The notes beneath the pieces are model-generated. The model was not told the origin of the DNA. It worked only from the letters and a program-made list of their open reading frames with translations, and searched no databases. A stretch of DNA of 64,000 bases from Castanea sativa (taxonomy: Eukaryota > Streptophyta > Magnoliopsida > Fagales > Fagaceae): positions 48,453,964 to 48,517,963 of the forward strand of contig NC_134015.1 in NCBI RefSeq assembly GCF_040712315.1, read 5' to 3'. Positions 44,501-58,800 of the stretch are shown here, piece after piece (position 1 is the stretch's first letter; the number at the start of each line of letters is the position of its first letter). Both the position numbers and the translations under genes were made by a program.

Positions 44501-47500
44501 ATTTCTTCAGCTTTTTTCACAACTGAATTTTTTTTCTTTTAATTTATGCATACTTCCATATGATATTTATAAAAGAGATTTATTGAGATTGGAATTTGTG
44601 TCCCTTTGTCCTACAAAAACCTTGAAAAATAAGCTAATGAGCACTTGTGTGTATCTATGTTTTTGTTTCTACCATTAGTAGTTTAGTTACTATTGGTATC
44701 ATGCTTTTTTGTTATGTATTTTGGCTTCTAATAATATCAAACATGGGAGATGATTAGATAATTAGAAATAATGATAATAATTATATTTGGCTAAGTTGAT
44801 ACTTGTCTTGTTAGATTTTTTAAGGGCAAAACTTAGGTATAGTTCCTTAGTTTCTGTTACTTAGGTTCCCCTCTTAAATATTTGACACCTATCAAATTAG
44901 ACAGCTTAGCTAACGGACGTTAAAAGTCCCATCTCTTTTTGTTTTCTTCCCTTACTTTTTTTTTTCCTAACCTGCAAGAAAGCACAAGGAAGAAGACTTC
45001 TTCTGTTCAGATCTGAGAAGGTTTCTTCAGTTCAGATCTTTATGGGTTAACTAGCAATCGACACTCTCTCTCTACAAATTTTCCTTCTAGCTGTTTCTTT
45101 CTTTTTTTTTCTTTTTTCTCTGAGAAAAATCATATACACGTTTGGCTCCTCACTCTTTCAAATCTGTCTTTTGGTTTTCTCGCAGGTTAGGAAGGGGAAA
45201 AAAAACGTTAAGAAAAGAAAAGGAAAAATAAAATAAAAGAGAGAGAGAGCTAACATCCGTTTGCTAAGTTGTCTAATTTGACAAGTGTCAAAATTTTAAG
45301 AGGGGAGCCTAAGTAACAATACTTAAGGAACTGTATCTAAGTTTTGCCCATCTTTTAATATGTTTGGGAATAATCTATAGAAGCCGATTTGATGGTTGAG
45401 TATGTGGATAATCATATAGATTAGGGAGATGGAAATTGCTACATTGAACCTATGCGTTCACCTCTAAAAAGCATGAAAACAAGCACCTTCTTGACCTTTT
45501 GGTGCATTCTGAGATATGGATTATTCTTTTTCCTGCCTGAATTTATTGGATTTATATTTTTAAAATATTTGATCCTTGTCTCTTTGTAATTTGATTAATA
45601 GTTAAATATCAATCAAGCTACAAAAGAATATCTGGAACGGTATGTTGACAAACAAACTGAAAACTCGAAGAAACTTAAAGATGCACAAGCTGCAGCGCCT
45701 GAGAAAGAGGAGGAAAGTGCAGTAGGGGTTGAGAAGAGTGAACATCTGAAGGCTGATGTAGAGAACTCAAATAAAGAGGACAATAGTTCAGGGAGCAAGG
45801 AAATTCATGACTTTGCTAATTTTGGAATCGTGACTGACGAAGACAAGGACACTGACCGTGAGGCTGTGGAGAAGCTTACAAGCATGATAGAAGAAAGATT
45901 AAAGACCAGGCCTCTGCCTCCACCCCCTCCACCAATTACTGATGGTGGCTCTGGTAATTCAAACTCAGACGTCCCTGCTAAATCAAGGGATGGGGACTCA
46001 GAAATGAGAAATGGTGAGTTTTTATTGTGGAAATGGGTAGTTTTGTCATTTGTGGTAGTTATTAGAAGAGATTGTTTTTAGTGGCATTTAAAAAAGACAT
46101 AATTTTAATATGGTTATGCTTGTCCATACTTTTGCAGATGCAGCTGAAGATAAAAACGATGATGAGACAACTAGTGAAACCAAACCAACAAGTGAGCACG
46201 ATAGGCCTGAAACAAGTTCACCTGATAGGAATAGAAAGTATGAGAGGAGTAGAGAAAGAGACCGAGATAGGGATCTGAAAAGGGAGAAGGACCGGGAGAT
46301 TGACAGATATGAAAGGGAAACAGAGCGAGAGCGGGTTAGAAAAGAAAGGGAGCAAAGAAGAAAGATTGAGGAGGCTGAGCGTAAATATGAGGAGTGTCTT
46401 AAGGAGTGGGAGTATAGAGAAAGAGACAAAGAGAAACAGCGGCAGAATGAGAAGGACAGGGAAAAAGAGAGGGAACGCAAACGGAAGAAGGAGATAAAAT
46501 ATGATGAAGAAGATGAGGATGAGGATTCGAAAAGGTGGCGGCGCCGTACATTAGAAGAAAAGAGAAAGAAGAGGCTACGGGAAAAGGAAGAGGACTTGGC
46601 TGACAGACGTAAAGAAGAGGAAGAAATTGCTGACGCCAAGAGGAGAGCTGAGGAGGAATTGCAACAGAAGCTACAGAGGGATGCATTGAAGGTTTCATCC
46701 AATCCTGTAATGAACGGAGTTGCAAAAACTGTTTTGGTCGAGCCATCCAGTGTCGAAATGAAAGAAAACCCTGTGGAACAGGGTTATGAAGGTGATCCTG
46801 CTCAGGAGCTCCATATAGGTAAACTTATTGGAATTTACTTGGAGTGGAATTTTTTCTTTTATTCACCCCCTTTCCATTTCTTTGAATTTGGTTATGATTC
46901 TAAATGATAGGTGATGGGGTTGTACGAAATGGTACTAGTGAAGAATCAACCATGGCATCAGTTGCTGTATCAGACACACGACATACTGGCAATGCCCCTG
47001 CAAAAAAGTTAGGGTTTGGCTTAGTTGGCTCTGGAAAACGAACTGCTGTCCCTTCTGTTTTCCATGAGGAGGAGGATGATGATGCACATAAGGATAAAAA
47101 GATGAGGCCCCTTGTCCCAATTGATTATTCGACTGAGGAACTGGAGGCTGTCCAACCCACTGCACCTGGGGCACCACCATCGAATTTGGTTGCAGCAACA
47201 GAATTTGCAAAGCGCATATCAAATGTTAATCCCAAAGAAGATAAGTTTGATGCAGAAAGGGAAAGAAGTAGACGTTCCAATGACAAGTCAAGCCAGCGGG
47301 ATAGGGACCGGGGTGATGAGGATGTGAATCGCACCAGAGATGAGAATAAGGAGAAGAGTCTTGATCGGGACAGGGATCGTGGACAGGGGATGGATAAACT
47401 GAAGACACCAGATAACACAAAACTTTTGAGTTTAAAACAATTGATAGATATGATACCAAGGACAAAGGAGGAGTTATTTTCATATGAGGTTAATTGGGCC

Positions 47501-48278
47501 GTGTATGACAAGGTATGCAACCTTAGGCTATTCTTCAATAAATGAATTATTTAAATTTGTGGACCTCTTTTCTCCTGGAAAAACTAAACTTATATGCTTT
47601 GAGATTGAGGCAGGGGAAGGGAATGGCTCCCTGTCAATTTTTATTATTCCCTTGATCATGGTTTGTGGCCTAGTAATTGGTGAAAAAATTTGGTGTCTAC
47701 TTGGACATGTTGGGATAGCTACCTATACTATGTATGCGAAACCTTTGCTTAGAAAATAACAGATTGACCGTTTGAGTTGTCCGACAGTTTCTTTTCTTTT
47801 GGAAACTGTATCTTCAAGTAGGCTATAAATGAAGAACAGGCATCCTATGCTTGCTTGTTCTGTTTAGTGCTACTTGCCTTCAGAAGTTTAGATAACCTGG
47901 TCTTGATATTCAGGAGTGAAAATAACATTTCATTGTTGGTGATGTTTTTAGTGTATAATATTATTATTGGTTATAACCATGGTCAATGTCTTCTAAATAA
48001 TCTGACTGTTTATTTGCTATCTTCCACTTTCACAGCATGAGCTGCATGAAAGAATGAGGCCGTGGATTTCAAAAAAGATAACAGAATTTTTAGGAGAGGA
48101 AGAAACCACACTGGTAGATTACATTGTATCCAGTACTCAAGAACATGTGAAGGCAACTCAAATGCTGGAACTACTACAATCAATTTTAGATGATGAAGCC
48201 GAAATGTTTGTGCTCAAAATGTGGAGGATGCTCATCTACGAAATCAAGAGAGTAGAAGCAGGCCTTATTTCAAAGTGA
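41121..48278 (+). CDS. RBM25: RBM25 homologue, RRM and PWI splicing factor
   Basis: Seven exons: 41121-41637, 42955-43217, 43361-43513, 45602-46013, 46138-46818, 46911-47512, 48036-48278; all GT-AG and in frame, giving 956 residues. Order of parts: a proline-rich N-terminus with a Q run (about 141-152); a P/V-rich strip; an RRM split over exons 2-4 with RNP2 VYISKI and RNP1 KGFGFCEFE; then a long RE/RD-rich charged helix in exon 5 (about 450-640); and a C-terminal PWI domain (SLKQLIDMIPRTKEELFSYE, RPWISKKITEFLG). PWI domains bind nucleic acid. Mammalian RBM25 controls alternative splicing, and Arabidopsis RBM25 (AT1G60200) affects ABA signalling through HAB1 splicing. It acts in the nucleus. 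The large intron 43514-45601 holds a MULE MITE. The start is the first ATG of the leader. Confidence 0.96.
44824..45349. mobile_element. MULE-type MITE, family 1, copy C, with 9-bp TSD
   Basis: A 526-bp element in RBM25 intron 3. Ends are GGGCAAAACTTAGGTATAG and, reverse-complemented, GGGCAAAACTTAGATACAG; the inverted arms of about 120 bp also share GTTACTTAGGTTCCCCTCTT and TCAAATTAGACA...TAGCTAACGG. Flanks are ATTTTTTAA (44815-44823) and ATCTTTTAA (45350-45358), a 9-bp duplication with one mismatch. The interior is rich in TTTCTT/GAAGAAG and has no transposase. Confidence 0.9.
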
Positions 48279-49813
48279 AAAATATTTTAGGATTTTATTG
48301 TTTGATTGCTACTTCGTTCCTGCAGGACCTATATGCTTCACCTCATTGGCCCTGCTCTTGTCATCACTCATTGTAGATTAGAGATTATTGATTCTGTATT
48401 GCTTCAAAGGTTAATTAGTGATGGACCCATTTTTGTACCAATTGTTTCCATTTGGATCCAGTATTCATAGTGGAAAGCAATGTTTGGAAAAGACATCCAT
48501 CAGTTATCTCAAAACAAAACTTTTTGATTTATTTTGATATAGTTGCTGGAGATGCCGGTTAAAAATAGTTGCTTTAATCATATAAGCAGTATTCTGTGAG
48601 GGATGTAATTTATAGTTGCCTTTGTGGGATGTTTCTGTACAATCCAAGTCCATAATTTGAATATGATCTTGTAAGTCTGAAAATGGGGGAAAAGAAAAGG
48701 TGCAAGGCCAGTGCTCATTATAAAGAGTTGCTAGTATGTGCTGAGCCCTGATTGAGACGTAACTTAACATTAGCATGAGATGAGGTTTTTGGGTACTGTG
48801 CGCGCTTACAATGGCAGCATACTCCCAAGGGTTTTACTACAATCTTGTTTGTGGCTCGATTGTGTCAGCTTGTCAGCGAATAGCCATGAGAGAGTCCGAA
48901 CCAGCTTTCTCCAGAGAATCAGCACACCACAACGGGAAAACATCTAGCGTGCAAAATATAGCAGTTGAAATTCCAACAATTCAATTCTTTTGAAAATCCA
49001 GTCAACAGTGGTCAAATTTCAGTGTTGCATTTCATTTGCTCTGCGATTTTTCCCCAACCAGACCTCATGGAAACCTGTAGTTAATAACATAATCTGGTTT
49101 TAACCAGCGCGCTTTGAGCATAAAAACCAGTGCACACAAGTGAGTGCAAAACCCCCATTCCTGTCAATTGAGAACGGCTACTAAACAAGAGAAAAATTAA
49201 GGAATATGAATCCCAAGCAAGATAGTAGAGGTGTTTGTGTAGAAAAGAATGAAATACGAGAAGATAACTAATCAGTTTCATTACCTTCACATAACTTTTA
49301 CATATATTAATTTCTTACATACATTGAATGTGGGTCTCACTATTCAGCAGACGACTCCAAATATCTTTCTTCTGTGCCTCTTTCTCTTCCATTTCTTTGT
49401 TTCTTTTCTAATCAAACATATATCTCAAGCTCTAAGAAACTTGTCTCAAACTGCAATTGTACTAGCTCAATTCATAACACCAGCATGTATCAACCACCCC
49501 TAACAACACCCAATGGCGTCTGCTTTTTGATCCAAGTTAGTGTGTCAAGTAGCTCTATAGTTACACAGAAGGCAGCAAAAGCAACACTTTCACCTGCCTG
49601 TCTTATCTATCCTATACCTAATTTACTAGCTATGACACAGTGAGGTTAAGAATTTATTGTACCGTTAAACAGTTAGGCATGCTTCTGCTTTACATGCCAC
49701 CAAGACAACTTGGTAAGTTAGTTTCTTCACAAATGAAGAGAAGCCCATCTTCCCCTTTTTTTTTTTTTTTTTTTTTGGGGGGGGGGGGGGTGTTTGTAAT
49801 TATCTTTCCATAC
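48279..49813. other. Convergent region between RBM25 and MBD9
   Basis: Holds both 3' UTRs. The RBM25 3' UTR probably extends through 48440-48780. Between 48800 and 49700 I see only short frames with no motif. The T21-G14 tract at 49756-49790 lies 24 bp past the MBD9 stop, inside its 3' UTR. Confidence 0.6.
49756..49790. repeat. T21-G14 homopolymer junction
   Basis: Twenty-one T followed directly by fourteen G; on the MBD9 transcript strand this is C14 then A21, just downstream of the stop codon. The same C-run to A-run order appears at 15514-15543 and 63943-63964. Confidence 0.95.
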
Positions 49814-52800
49814 TCATCCCCCTGAATCTTTCCTTTTCTTGCTTCGTTTGCTACTTGGGTTGGCATTATCTGTTAAATCTACACCATAAGTCTTCTGGAC
49901 TGGCTTGCACCCTGTCTTTGGAGTATCTAAAGGATTTGAACAAGTCAAAATTTTTATATCTGATTCGCTGCCCAGATTTTCAATCACAGTAGAACTGGAA
50001 CTTGGCAAAGGCTTCTCATAAACGAGGGCAGCATCTAAGGTGCATATGTGAAGAGCAAGTGAGGAGATGGTAGCAATCCTGGCTGCAGCAGAGAGGGATG
50101 ACCAATACTGCCATCCATTCCTCAGGTACTCGGTTTTTATCATTTCCTCAAATACAATTGTTGCTTGAACCATCTGAAAGAGTAAGACAAGGAGGTACAG
50201 TAATGTCAATGGTGGGTACTGATACGTAATTTTGTATCATGCATGGTGTTGTAAAACATACTACAATCACACAGTTCTAAACTGTCTGCATCAGGGGAAA
50301 AAATGATTTATTGGAGAGATTTGATAACATGCTACATAGCAGCCTAGCTTATGAAACTTTGACACTAGGAGGGTGTTTGGCTCTGGCCCAATAGGAAAAA
50401 AAAAAAGTTCTACGGATACAACAAAAGCCAACAACATTTTCACAACAAGCTGAGGTGTCAGCCCAACATAAGTCAAACTAAAATAAACTAGAATAAAAAA
50501 ATATATTATATGGGACCCACTACAAAACAAAAGTGTTGTGAGATTTTATTGTGCTTCTAGACTTCCTTGGAAGAGAAAAAAGTGTGGTTGGTGAATAATG
50601 GAAGTTGGCCACCTAAGAACATTTTTTTTTTTGACAAACTTTTTAAAATATGGAATTGGTTCTAAAATACATGTCTTTTTAAATAATTTAGCTTACCTCC
50701 ATTACTTTTTTTAACCGAATATCTCCTTTTATTTTAAATAACAATGGTAAGTGGTATTGAGTTTTAATCTCTACCTTTTATTTAGTTAGTGAGTGATGTG
50801 GTAATTTCTCATTAAAACAAAAGGAGATTCCAGTTTAAAAAGTACTGGAGGTAAGCCAAAACCGTTTAAAATACATCCTCGAGCTTTAGCATGGGAATAA
50901 TATTTCCCTAATGGAAGAGGAGAAATTGACTAACCTCCATTATCGACTTGGCAGATTTAACAAACACACGCCAGGCATGTCTTTTATCCAAACCAGCCAT
51001 TGATGATTTCAGAGCTTCCTCGGGAAGGGCAGCATCCATATCGAGCAAGTTCATTTTGAGCTGCCTAAGAAGCTGAACTGCCCTGCCAATAATGGGTCTT
51101 GATGAAGATTCACAAATTATGGAACAGCTCTCAACCCTCCGATCTGAATTTTTCAAGAAAGAAGATTTAACTCCTTTCATAGATCCCTCAAATTTTCCAT
51201 TCTTGGCAAATCTTCTAGTTGAGTTAATGGAAAATTTGCCTTGTCTCCCATTGATTTTCATTTTCCCTTCCACTGAATGTTGCAGCTGATTTTCTATGTT
51301 CTTGGAATCACCACCTCGCTTCCCCTCATTTTTCCAAGAAGGCTCTAACTTTAAGGTGGGGTCATCCAGGAAAGGAGATGTGCTTGGTACAAATGATGGA
51401 ACACCATTTGAACCAATAAGTCCTATTTCCTGTACCAATTCCTTATTAGAGTCTCTAGTGATAAACTTGGTACTTATCTCCTCAATGTCAAATGGGCAAG
51501 CCAACTCCTCTGTAATTTTATTAAACTCAACCCCAACCTCATGCATTACACTTCCCGTCACTCTACCAAGACCTTTTTCATTAGAGCACTCCCCCAGTGA
51601 GGTTTCAGTCACCATCATCCCCTTCCCCTTCAAGACACTACCATTCACCTTGTTCACAGAGGTAGGCACACTTGGATGGCACATTCCATTGTCATGCCGC
51701 TTGAGTTCCTCACTAGTGGAGAATGATTGGTGGCATGAGGAGCAATGGCATCTAGAAGGCCATATGAGTTCTAGGCAATCACATCGGCACATTTTCTCTG
51801 AAAATTTTACTTCTGCCTTCCAACTCTGCTTCATAGGAATGGAAGATTCTGATTTCAAGCAAGCACCAAACTTCTTCTCCAGTACAATTAAAGCCCCAAT
51901 AGCATTAGAATTTACAAGTTCTTCACTGTTATCGGGCCTTGACGAAGTTGGTTGATCCACACCCTGAACACAATTTATTGCTTCATTGGAATCCTTGTAT
52001 CTTATATTTTGCCACTGTAAGATAGCACCTAATAGTTCTCCCTCTAGTGGGTGAGTATCCCTCAACCATTGAATTAGTTCTTCAATTTCAGTGTCAGATT
52101 GAAAAGAAATCCATGGAAAAGTTGTGCTATCATTGTGCACGGACATATATGGATTAGATACGTCAAGTCCTTCAGAACTCAAAACACTCCCACTTCCAAA
52201 AGGACATCTCAAAGTTGAACTGCCAGGCAATGAAGTTTCCTGTTTTTCTATTTTCTTTTGCAGCACTAACATAGTCCCATCAATAACTACCCATGGAGGC
52301 GTACCCGGCCAGGAAAAGCCCCAGTAGAGCCGGCCAGCAGAGTCCCTGCCCAGAAAATCCTTCCGCAATGATACCTTCAGAAATTGTGATTCTAGACAGG
52401 CAATTGAATCCTGCAAAACAGTAATCTCATTCTTGAGGAAGCTTGCCTTGAGGTTCTTGGCTTGTGATTCATTCACAGCAGGTTGAATGATGCCATGATA
52501 GCTGGGAAACAAATTCCCATTGTTAATGTGCACTGCATGTACATGTTCAGCTACATGGGTTCTAATGGTATCTGATGAGAGATGACCTCTTAGAAATTCA
52601 CAATAAGGCACCCTTGAACCATCAACACTGCCATTTTCCAAGTCCTGCTTTCCTTCAAAATTACTCCATGTGACATTCGCTCCTCTAGGCTTATCTTTCT
52701 GTTGTTGAGGAATGGAAAAGGGTAGCATGCTTTGCCTACTGTATGTATCTTTTTCACTGGAAGGCATCATACGACATAAAGAATTCTCAGATATAAATCC

Positions 52801-55800
52801 ATTCTTACCAAAAGATAGTTGATTTTTTTGAAATTCAACATCATGCATCTTGACAATTTGACTACCACTACTGGTAGAATGTTTCTCTGAACTGCTTTTT
52901 GAATATAACCAACATGGTTGTTTACTGGAATCATTTGGCACAGGCCACCCTAATCCATCTTCCAAAGTATTCATATTAGTGGAGAAGGGTGACATGCAGC
53001 TGCTTCTACCAAGTAGTTGCCCCATCAATTTATGATAACTTGTACGCACTATAGCAACTTCTTCCGTTACAGATTTTCCAACACCATTAAGTGTGCTTTG
53101 GTTCACTTTCCCCACTTGGTCTGCTACAACTTCTTCTCTGAACTTCAGGTTTCTCCATTCTGAAGATAGTGAATGCAGTTTCTGCTGCAAATCAGCAGAC
53201 ATAGAGGCACACTGTTCTAGGTGTTCCCGAATTTTAGCAGAGTTCAGCACCTCATCACACAAGAACTTTAGAAGGAGAATCCTCTGCAACCAAGATAGGA
53301 GCAGAATAAGTTTAACATGATAAATATGAACAATAACAACTTAGATAAACCTAACACACATAACCAATTACAAATATAATGCAGCTTGTAGTAAACAAAA
53401 CCTTCAGACTAAATCTAACATATTTAATTAGACCAGAAACATCCACCATGTGCTGACATTGGAAGCTCAATTCCACAAAATGAAAATAGAGAAATAATCA
53501 CTATATAGTTTCTGAAGATCAGATATTAAACCATCAATCTCTCTTTGCTCTTAAATTTATATTATTACTGAGGACCATGTACTGTATCATCATTCTACTT
53601 TTGTCTAAACGAGAAATGGCAGAACGTATATGCAACATACACACAGAAAAAGACCCAGTAACTATACTGGTTACCTGTATTGGGTTAAGAGTTCAAAAAA
53701 TCCAAGCTTTCAATAGAAAAAGCAATGATCAAAGAGCCACTACTTAGATGGCATACATTCAATATGTAACTTACAAATGCAATAGGGCCTATCAAAAATC
53801 AATTTGAGGCAGTAAAAATATATAAAGGGACCAATGGACAAACCTCCTCTATGGTGTATTCCCAGTACTCCTTCATCGCCATTGTGGTTACCAAATGGGC
53901 CAGAGCTTTTGGAAATCTGTGATTGAATTCTCTTTGACATCTCTTTTTCCGGAACCTGCTAATTACCTCAGTACTTTGTGAAGGTCCTTGACTGAAACAA
54001 TTACCAGTAACACAAGAAGGACAATACCAGTTTCCATGAGGAATTTTGGCAAGTGGAGGATTTAAGCAATATGTATGATACCCCGAATCACACATATCAC
54101 ACAACAACACTTTCTTATCATCCTTATTCACACCGCACAATTTACAAACACCCTCATCTGAAGGAGCCTTGGGATTCTCTCTTGCACATTCATTAATATC
54201 TCCCATCTTGTTTTTTGCTTCAGCACTTGAGCATCCTCCAGTTTCATTATCCACAAGTTTCGGGACAAAATTGAGAACCTGCAGTGGATATTAACCATGC
54301 TAAAGCTCCAACTGGATTGGAAAATGTGTAAAGGTAAATTATATAAGAAGTGAATTTATGACTGCATGAGAAGGAAAGCTATGCTTTCAACCAATCAGCA
54401 AGCAACAAGTTAAAGGTATCAGTAATTCCTGGTCACTATCCTCTACACCCTTTAGAAGCAAACTGTCATCAGCATAAATTCAAGGCCAATTAATTATTTT
54501 TAGCTTGTGTGTGTGTGTGTGTGTGTGCGTGTGTGTGTGTGTAGGCAAAGCAAGAAACTCAAGACAACAATAGGCAAGTACATACTGAAGGCCCAGAAAA
54601 AATGCAGCACTGAGGATTACACTCTCTATGGTTAGTTGAGTGAATCAAGTTGTTTTGTCGTTTATCACCCATCAGGATCACATGGAAAGGAATTTTAACC
54701 ATTGTTCATGTGGCCCTCATAGTTATGATGTGTTATTGAAAAGGAGATACAGAAAGGAACAATGGGAAAAAGAGACATAATATTCTTGCCTAAGCTACAT
54801 GTAGAGACCAGTCTATGTAAATCTGTTTCTATCTAAAATTATTTATTGTCAGAAGTAATTTTTATGTAAATTAATTCCCTATGCTTCATTTAACTTCTAA
54901 GAGGGGAGGTGGAAGAAAATAGGAATTTTGCAAGAGTCATCCCTATCCCAACCTGTTTTAAAATTCAATCTTTTCAATTCTCTCATCATGTGTTATTGGC
55001 AATGTAAACAAGAATGCAGGGTACAATTGTCCTAAATCTTCAAAGCAGTTCCAAGTTTGTCATGACAACAGAATCTCTGGGTATTCCTTGCAGCCTAAGG
55101 ACTAGCAGAAGATCAAAAGAAGTGTTGCATTAAAAGTGACAACATATTGATCAATGCTTTACAGAGAAATTTTACTCCAGAAATAGTGGAATGGCTAACA
55201 AGATTATGCTTTAATGACATAAAGCTTAGGTGATTTTGTGTAGGTAAATCTTTATATAAATAAAAGGAAAAAAAGAAAAAGAAGATCTTGGCCTCACTTA
55301 GCCACAAGCACAAGATTAGGGATTCCTGCCTTGTATATACAGCCACTACAAATTTTACTACAAGTCCTTTACAAACTAATGTAGCATGCCACATCAGCTA
55401 TTAAAAAACTAAATTGCCATGTCAGATTTTATTCATTTTAGTTGTAAAAGCTTAAACAGCCAAAGTTTTTTTTTTTTTTTCAAAAACCCCTAAACAGCCA
55501 AATCTTAGATAATCCCAATTTGCACAATCTGATCCAGATTTCCACCTCTATTCTCATGTTTGGCACCAATCTTGAATCTCTTTTCTCCAGTACCTATATC
55601 TAGAGAACTTGACTGTCCATATCATCTGTTCTCACTACTGGCACCAACCTTCAACCTTTTCTCTGATCCCTGCATCATTGAGTAGGAACTTTCCCTTTTA
55701 ATTACACTAATCTGTCTAGAGCTTGCACATCATGGGAGGTTGTCAATTTCTGTTGTGCATATCTGACAATAAGCCAGGAAGCTTCACATACTTATCAATG

Positions 55801-58800
55801 ACACAAAGTAAAATCTATTGTTTATTAACCCTCCATAACTGATAAATCATTCTATGATGTTGCCTTCTTTGAACTAAAACACAGCTTATATGTCTCAATA
55901 CCTTCCACGTTTGGGTTAAGGAGTATTGAGCACTCTCAGGTTGCTTACCTTCTTTTTTGTTTTGCATGCTAGATTAGCTGTTGATGAGAATGGAGTTGTA
56001 ACATCTAGTATTAGTTGTTTCTATTGACAATCAAATTTTCTAGATCTAAGTGCCGGAGAGCAAAGATTCAGTATTGATGCTGGCGAGATTGGAGGAGGAA
56101 CTCTGGAATAAGATTGTGCAAATTGGGGGATTTTTGAAGATTTTTCTGTTCAAGGGTTTTTTTTTTTTTTTTTTTGGGTTTTTATAACTAAAATGAATAA
56201 ACACCTGACATGGCAATTTAGTTTTTCAATAGCTAAGATATGCATATGCCATATCAGTTTGCACAGGACTTGTAGCAGTTGTAGCATTGCTCAATCACTT
56301 ATCTATGATGTATGTGTTGTCACAAAAAATGGTGACAATCCCTAATATTAAAAGATTAAAATTTTGCATGACTTCCTCATGAAATAACTCTTGAAGATTC
56401 AAAACCATTACTTCTTCCTCATGATGCAAGTTTTGGATTCACTTCAGGAGTAAGAATAACATACAACTTGGTGATGGCGTAACCATAGCATTGATAGAGA
56501 AAATATATCCTTTTTGGAAGCCTAAGCTTAAGGCAAAGCCCAAGAATAAATGAATTTGGTGGTTAATTAGGTTTTTAGTACATTATTTTATGTTTTATTT
56601 GGTTTTTCTAGGGTGACAAATTTTCAGGATTCTGTAATTGTCGGTTTTGGGTCATAGTTGTGGGCCTTGAGTTTTATTTTATTAATAGGTATATTTAATT
56701 CATGGGTATTTATGTGAGGGATTTGGTTCAATTCAATTATGATTGGATTTACTGTTCAAAGTAGTTCTAATTCTATTAGGAAAAGTGAAGATTGAAGGGC
56801 TACAAAGTTTGTTGTACTGCAACAAGACAGTTAAACAGTAAGTGTTAAGTATTTGGTTGCAAAAAGCATGTGTGCCCTAGTGTGATCTTTCTTCTTTACC
56901 CTTTACTATCTCTTCTCCTTTAATCTCTATTTTCTTCTTATCTTTCTCATGATACTATTCATGGGTACTGTTTATATAACATCTGAGCACCATGAATTTC
57001 CTTCCTTTACCACTTCCTTACAACCCCAAATCAAGCCCTTTCTCTTACCTATCAAAACCTTAAACCCACCACAAGCACACATAGATACATTTTCCCAATT
57101 TGTCCTACGTCACTTGGCTCACTTTTGATAAAGGAGTAGTAACTTGTGCCAGCATAATGCTTCATGAAAAAGGGAGCTAAAAAGAATCGGCACACTTTTG
57201 TTACATCTTATATGACAAACCCATAAAAATATTCATCCTTTATTGCAAATTCATGTTGTCAAATTAATTTCCCAACAAAGTAAGCAAATATGTTTTGGAA
57301 ATGAACAATTTCTTTTTTTGATAGGTAACGTAAAAAATTTATTAAAAAAACAGAACCAACCCAAGTACACTAAAAATGAACTACAGGGGCAAAAATCAAG
57401 AACCAAAGTTACAATGATCAAGTAAAACAAGGAGTAAAAAACAAGAAGAAGATGAAAGAATTAAACTCCATTGAAGGAGAGTATGAAAGAAAAAAGACTT
57501 AAAACTCGAGAATAGACTGTCCACCTCAAAGCTTCTAGCATTTTGTTCTCACCAAATACACCACATCAATCAATATATGATAACATGAAAGAATTTTGCT
57601 TGTGAAATACTGGAAACTCCCAAATAACAAGGAGCAATAGTGGAAGTTTTGTTAAGACATGATTATATATATGGATCAGTTAGACATGAAAACTAATAGT
57701 GAGCGAACTGAAAAGAAAAGGGAAAGATGCAGAACGGTACCAACAAACCTCTTTTTTATAAAGTACTTCAAATTTTTGGGATAATGTTTCTGCCAAATGG
57801 ATCAAATCTGCCTGATCTCCACACGCAGTTCGAATGTTACGCCAAACCTGCCCAAAGAAGATAAGATCATGAACTTCACATTTGCATGTATCATGTACCA
57901 AAAGATTTAGCTTAAGATTTTCTTCTGAATGATGAAGCATTAGATGATGCAGGCAGCAAAAGTTTAAATAAAAATAAAAATAAAAATAATATATAAATAA
58001 TAAATAAACCAACCTAATACATTTTGATAAAAAGAAAAAATGAATTCACAAACTTGCTTCATGTGGTGGTAGTGTTCTCTGTGTGTGTATGTTGCCATAT
58101 GGTTAGAGAAGTTGCACAGTGAGAACCTTTTTATTTATTTAATATGTAACAAATTTTATTAAATAAAAAGAAAGGCATAGCCCAAGCACACAGGAAGTAT
58201 ACAATTGATCTGAGAAAATGAAGTTCCTATTTAATTGTCAACAAGAAACTAAGAAATTTTCACGCAAAGCTCTGAGCATTTTGGATCCCACATCAAAAGT
58301 TATTATATCTTTATCTAATAAAAGTTAAATAAACTTGAGGACATAGTTAAATGTGGAATGTAGTAAATAGAATGTCAACATTACAAATTGCTGCTTGCTC
58401 CAAACACATTTACTGTGATTCAGAATCATGAAGAATTTTGCTATCTTCTCCTTCCCCACCGTTCTTTGTGGAGTAGGCAAGAAAGTTGCTATTCCTTAAG
58501 TAACTGAGAGAAATTATTGGGGTAAATGAATTGCAAGATATGGGTCATATGGCACACCTTAGCAGATACAAAAACTTGCAACTTTAGATATGAAATACAT
58601 TTCAGACACAATAACTGCACTTTACACACACACACACACACTCACACACACACACACATGCGCACACGCACACACCTAGTTATCCTTTTTTTTTATGTAG
58701 AAGAAAGACACGATCTTTACGCCTGTCAATCATTTACTAGGCAAATTATATACAAGTATCATCGTGATCTTCTCTAAATTGTGAATATTTAATTTAAATT

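Noticed and set aside
46088..46702. 204-codon serine-rich open frame on -, opposite RBM25 exon 5
   Set aside because: It is the antisense of the RE/RD-rich repeat, whose codons read as serine, arginine and leucine in reverse; it crosses an intron boundary and has no gene signals.
51296..51955. 219-codon open frame on + opposite the long MBD9 exon
   Set aside because: The - frame there matches MBD9 throughout; the + frame shows no motif and is a chance shadow of a long exon.
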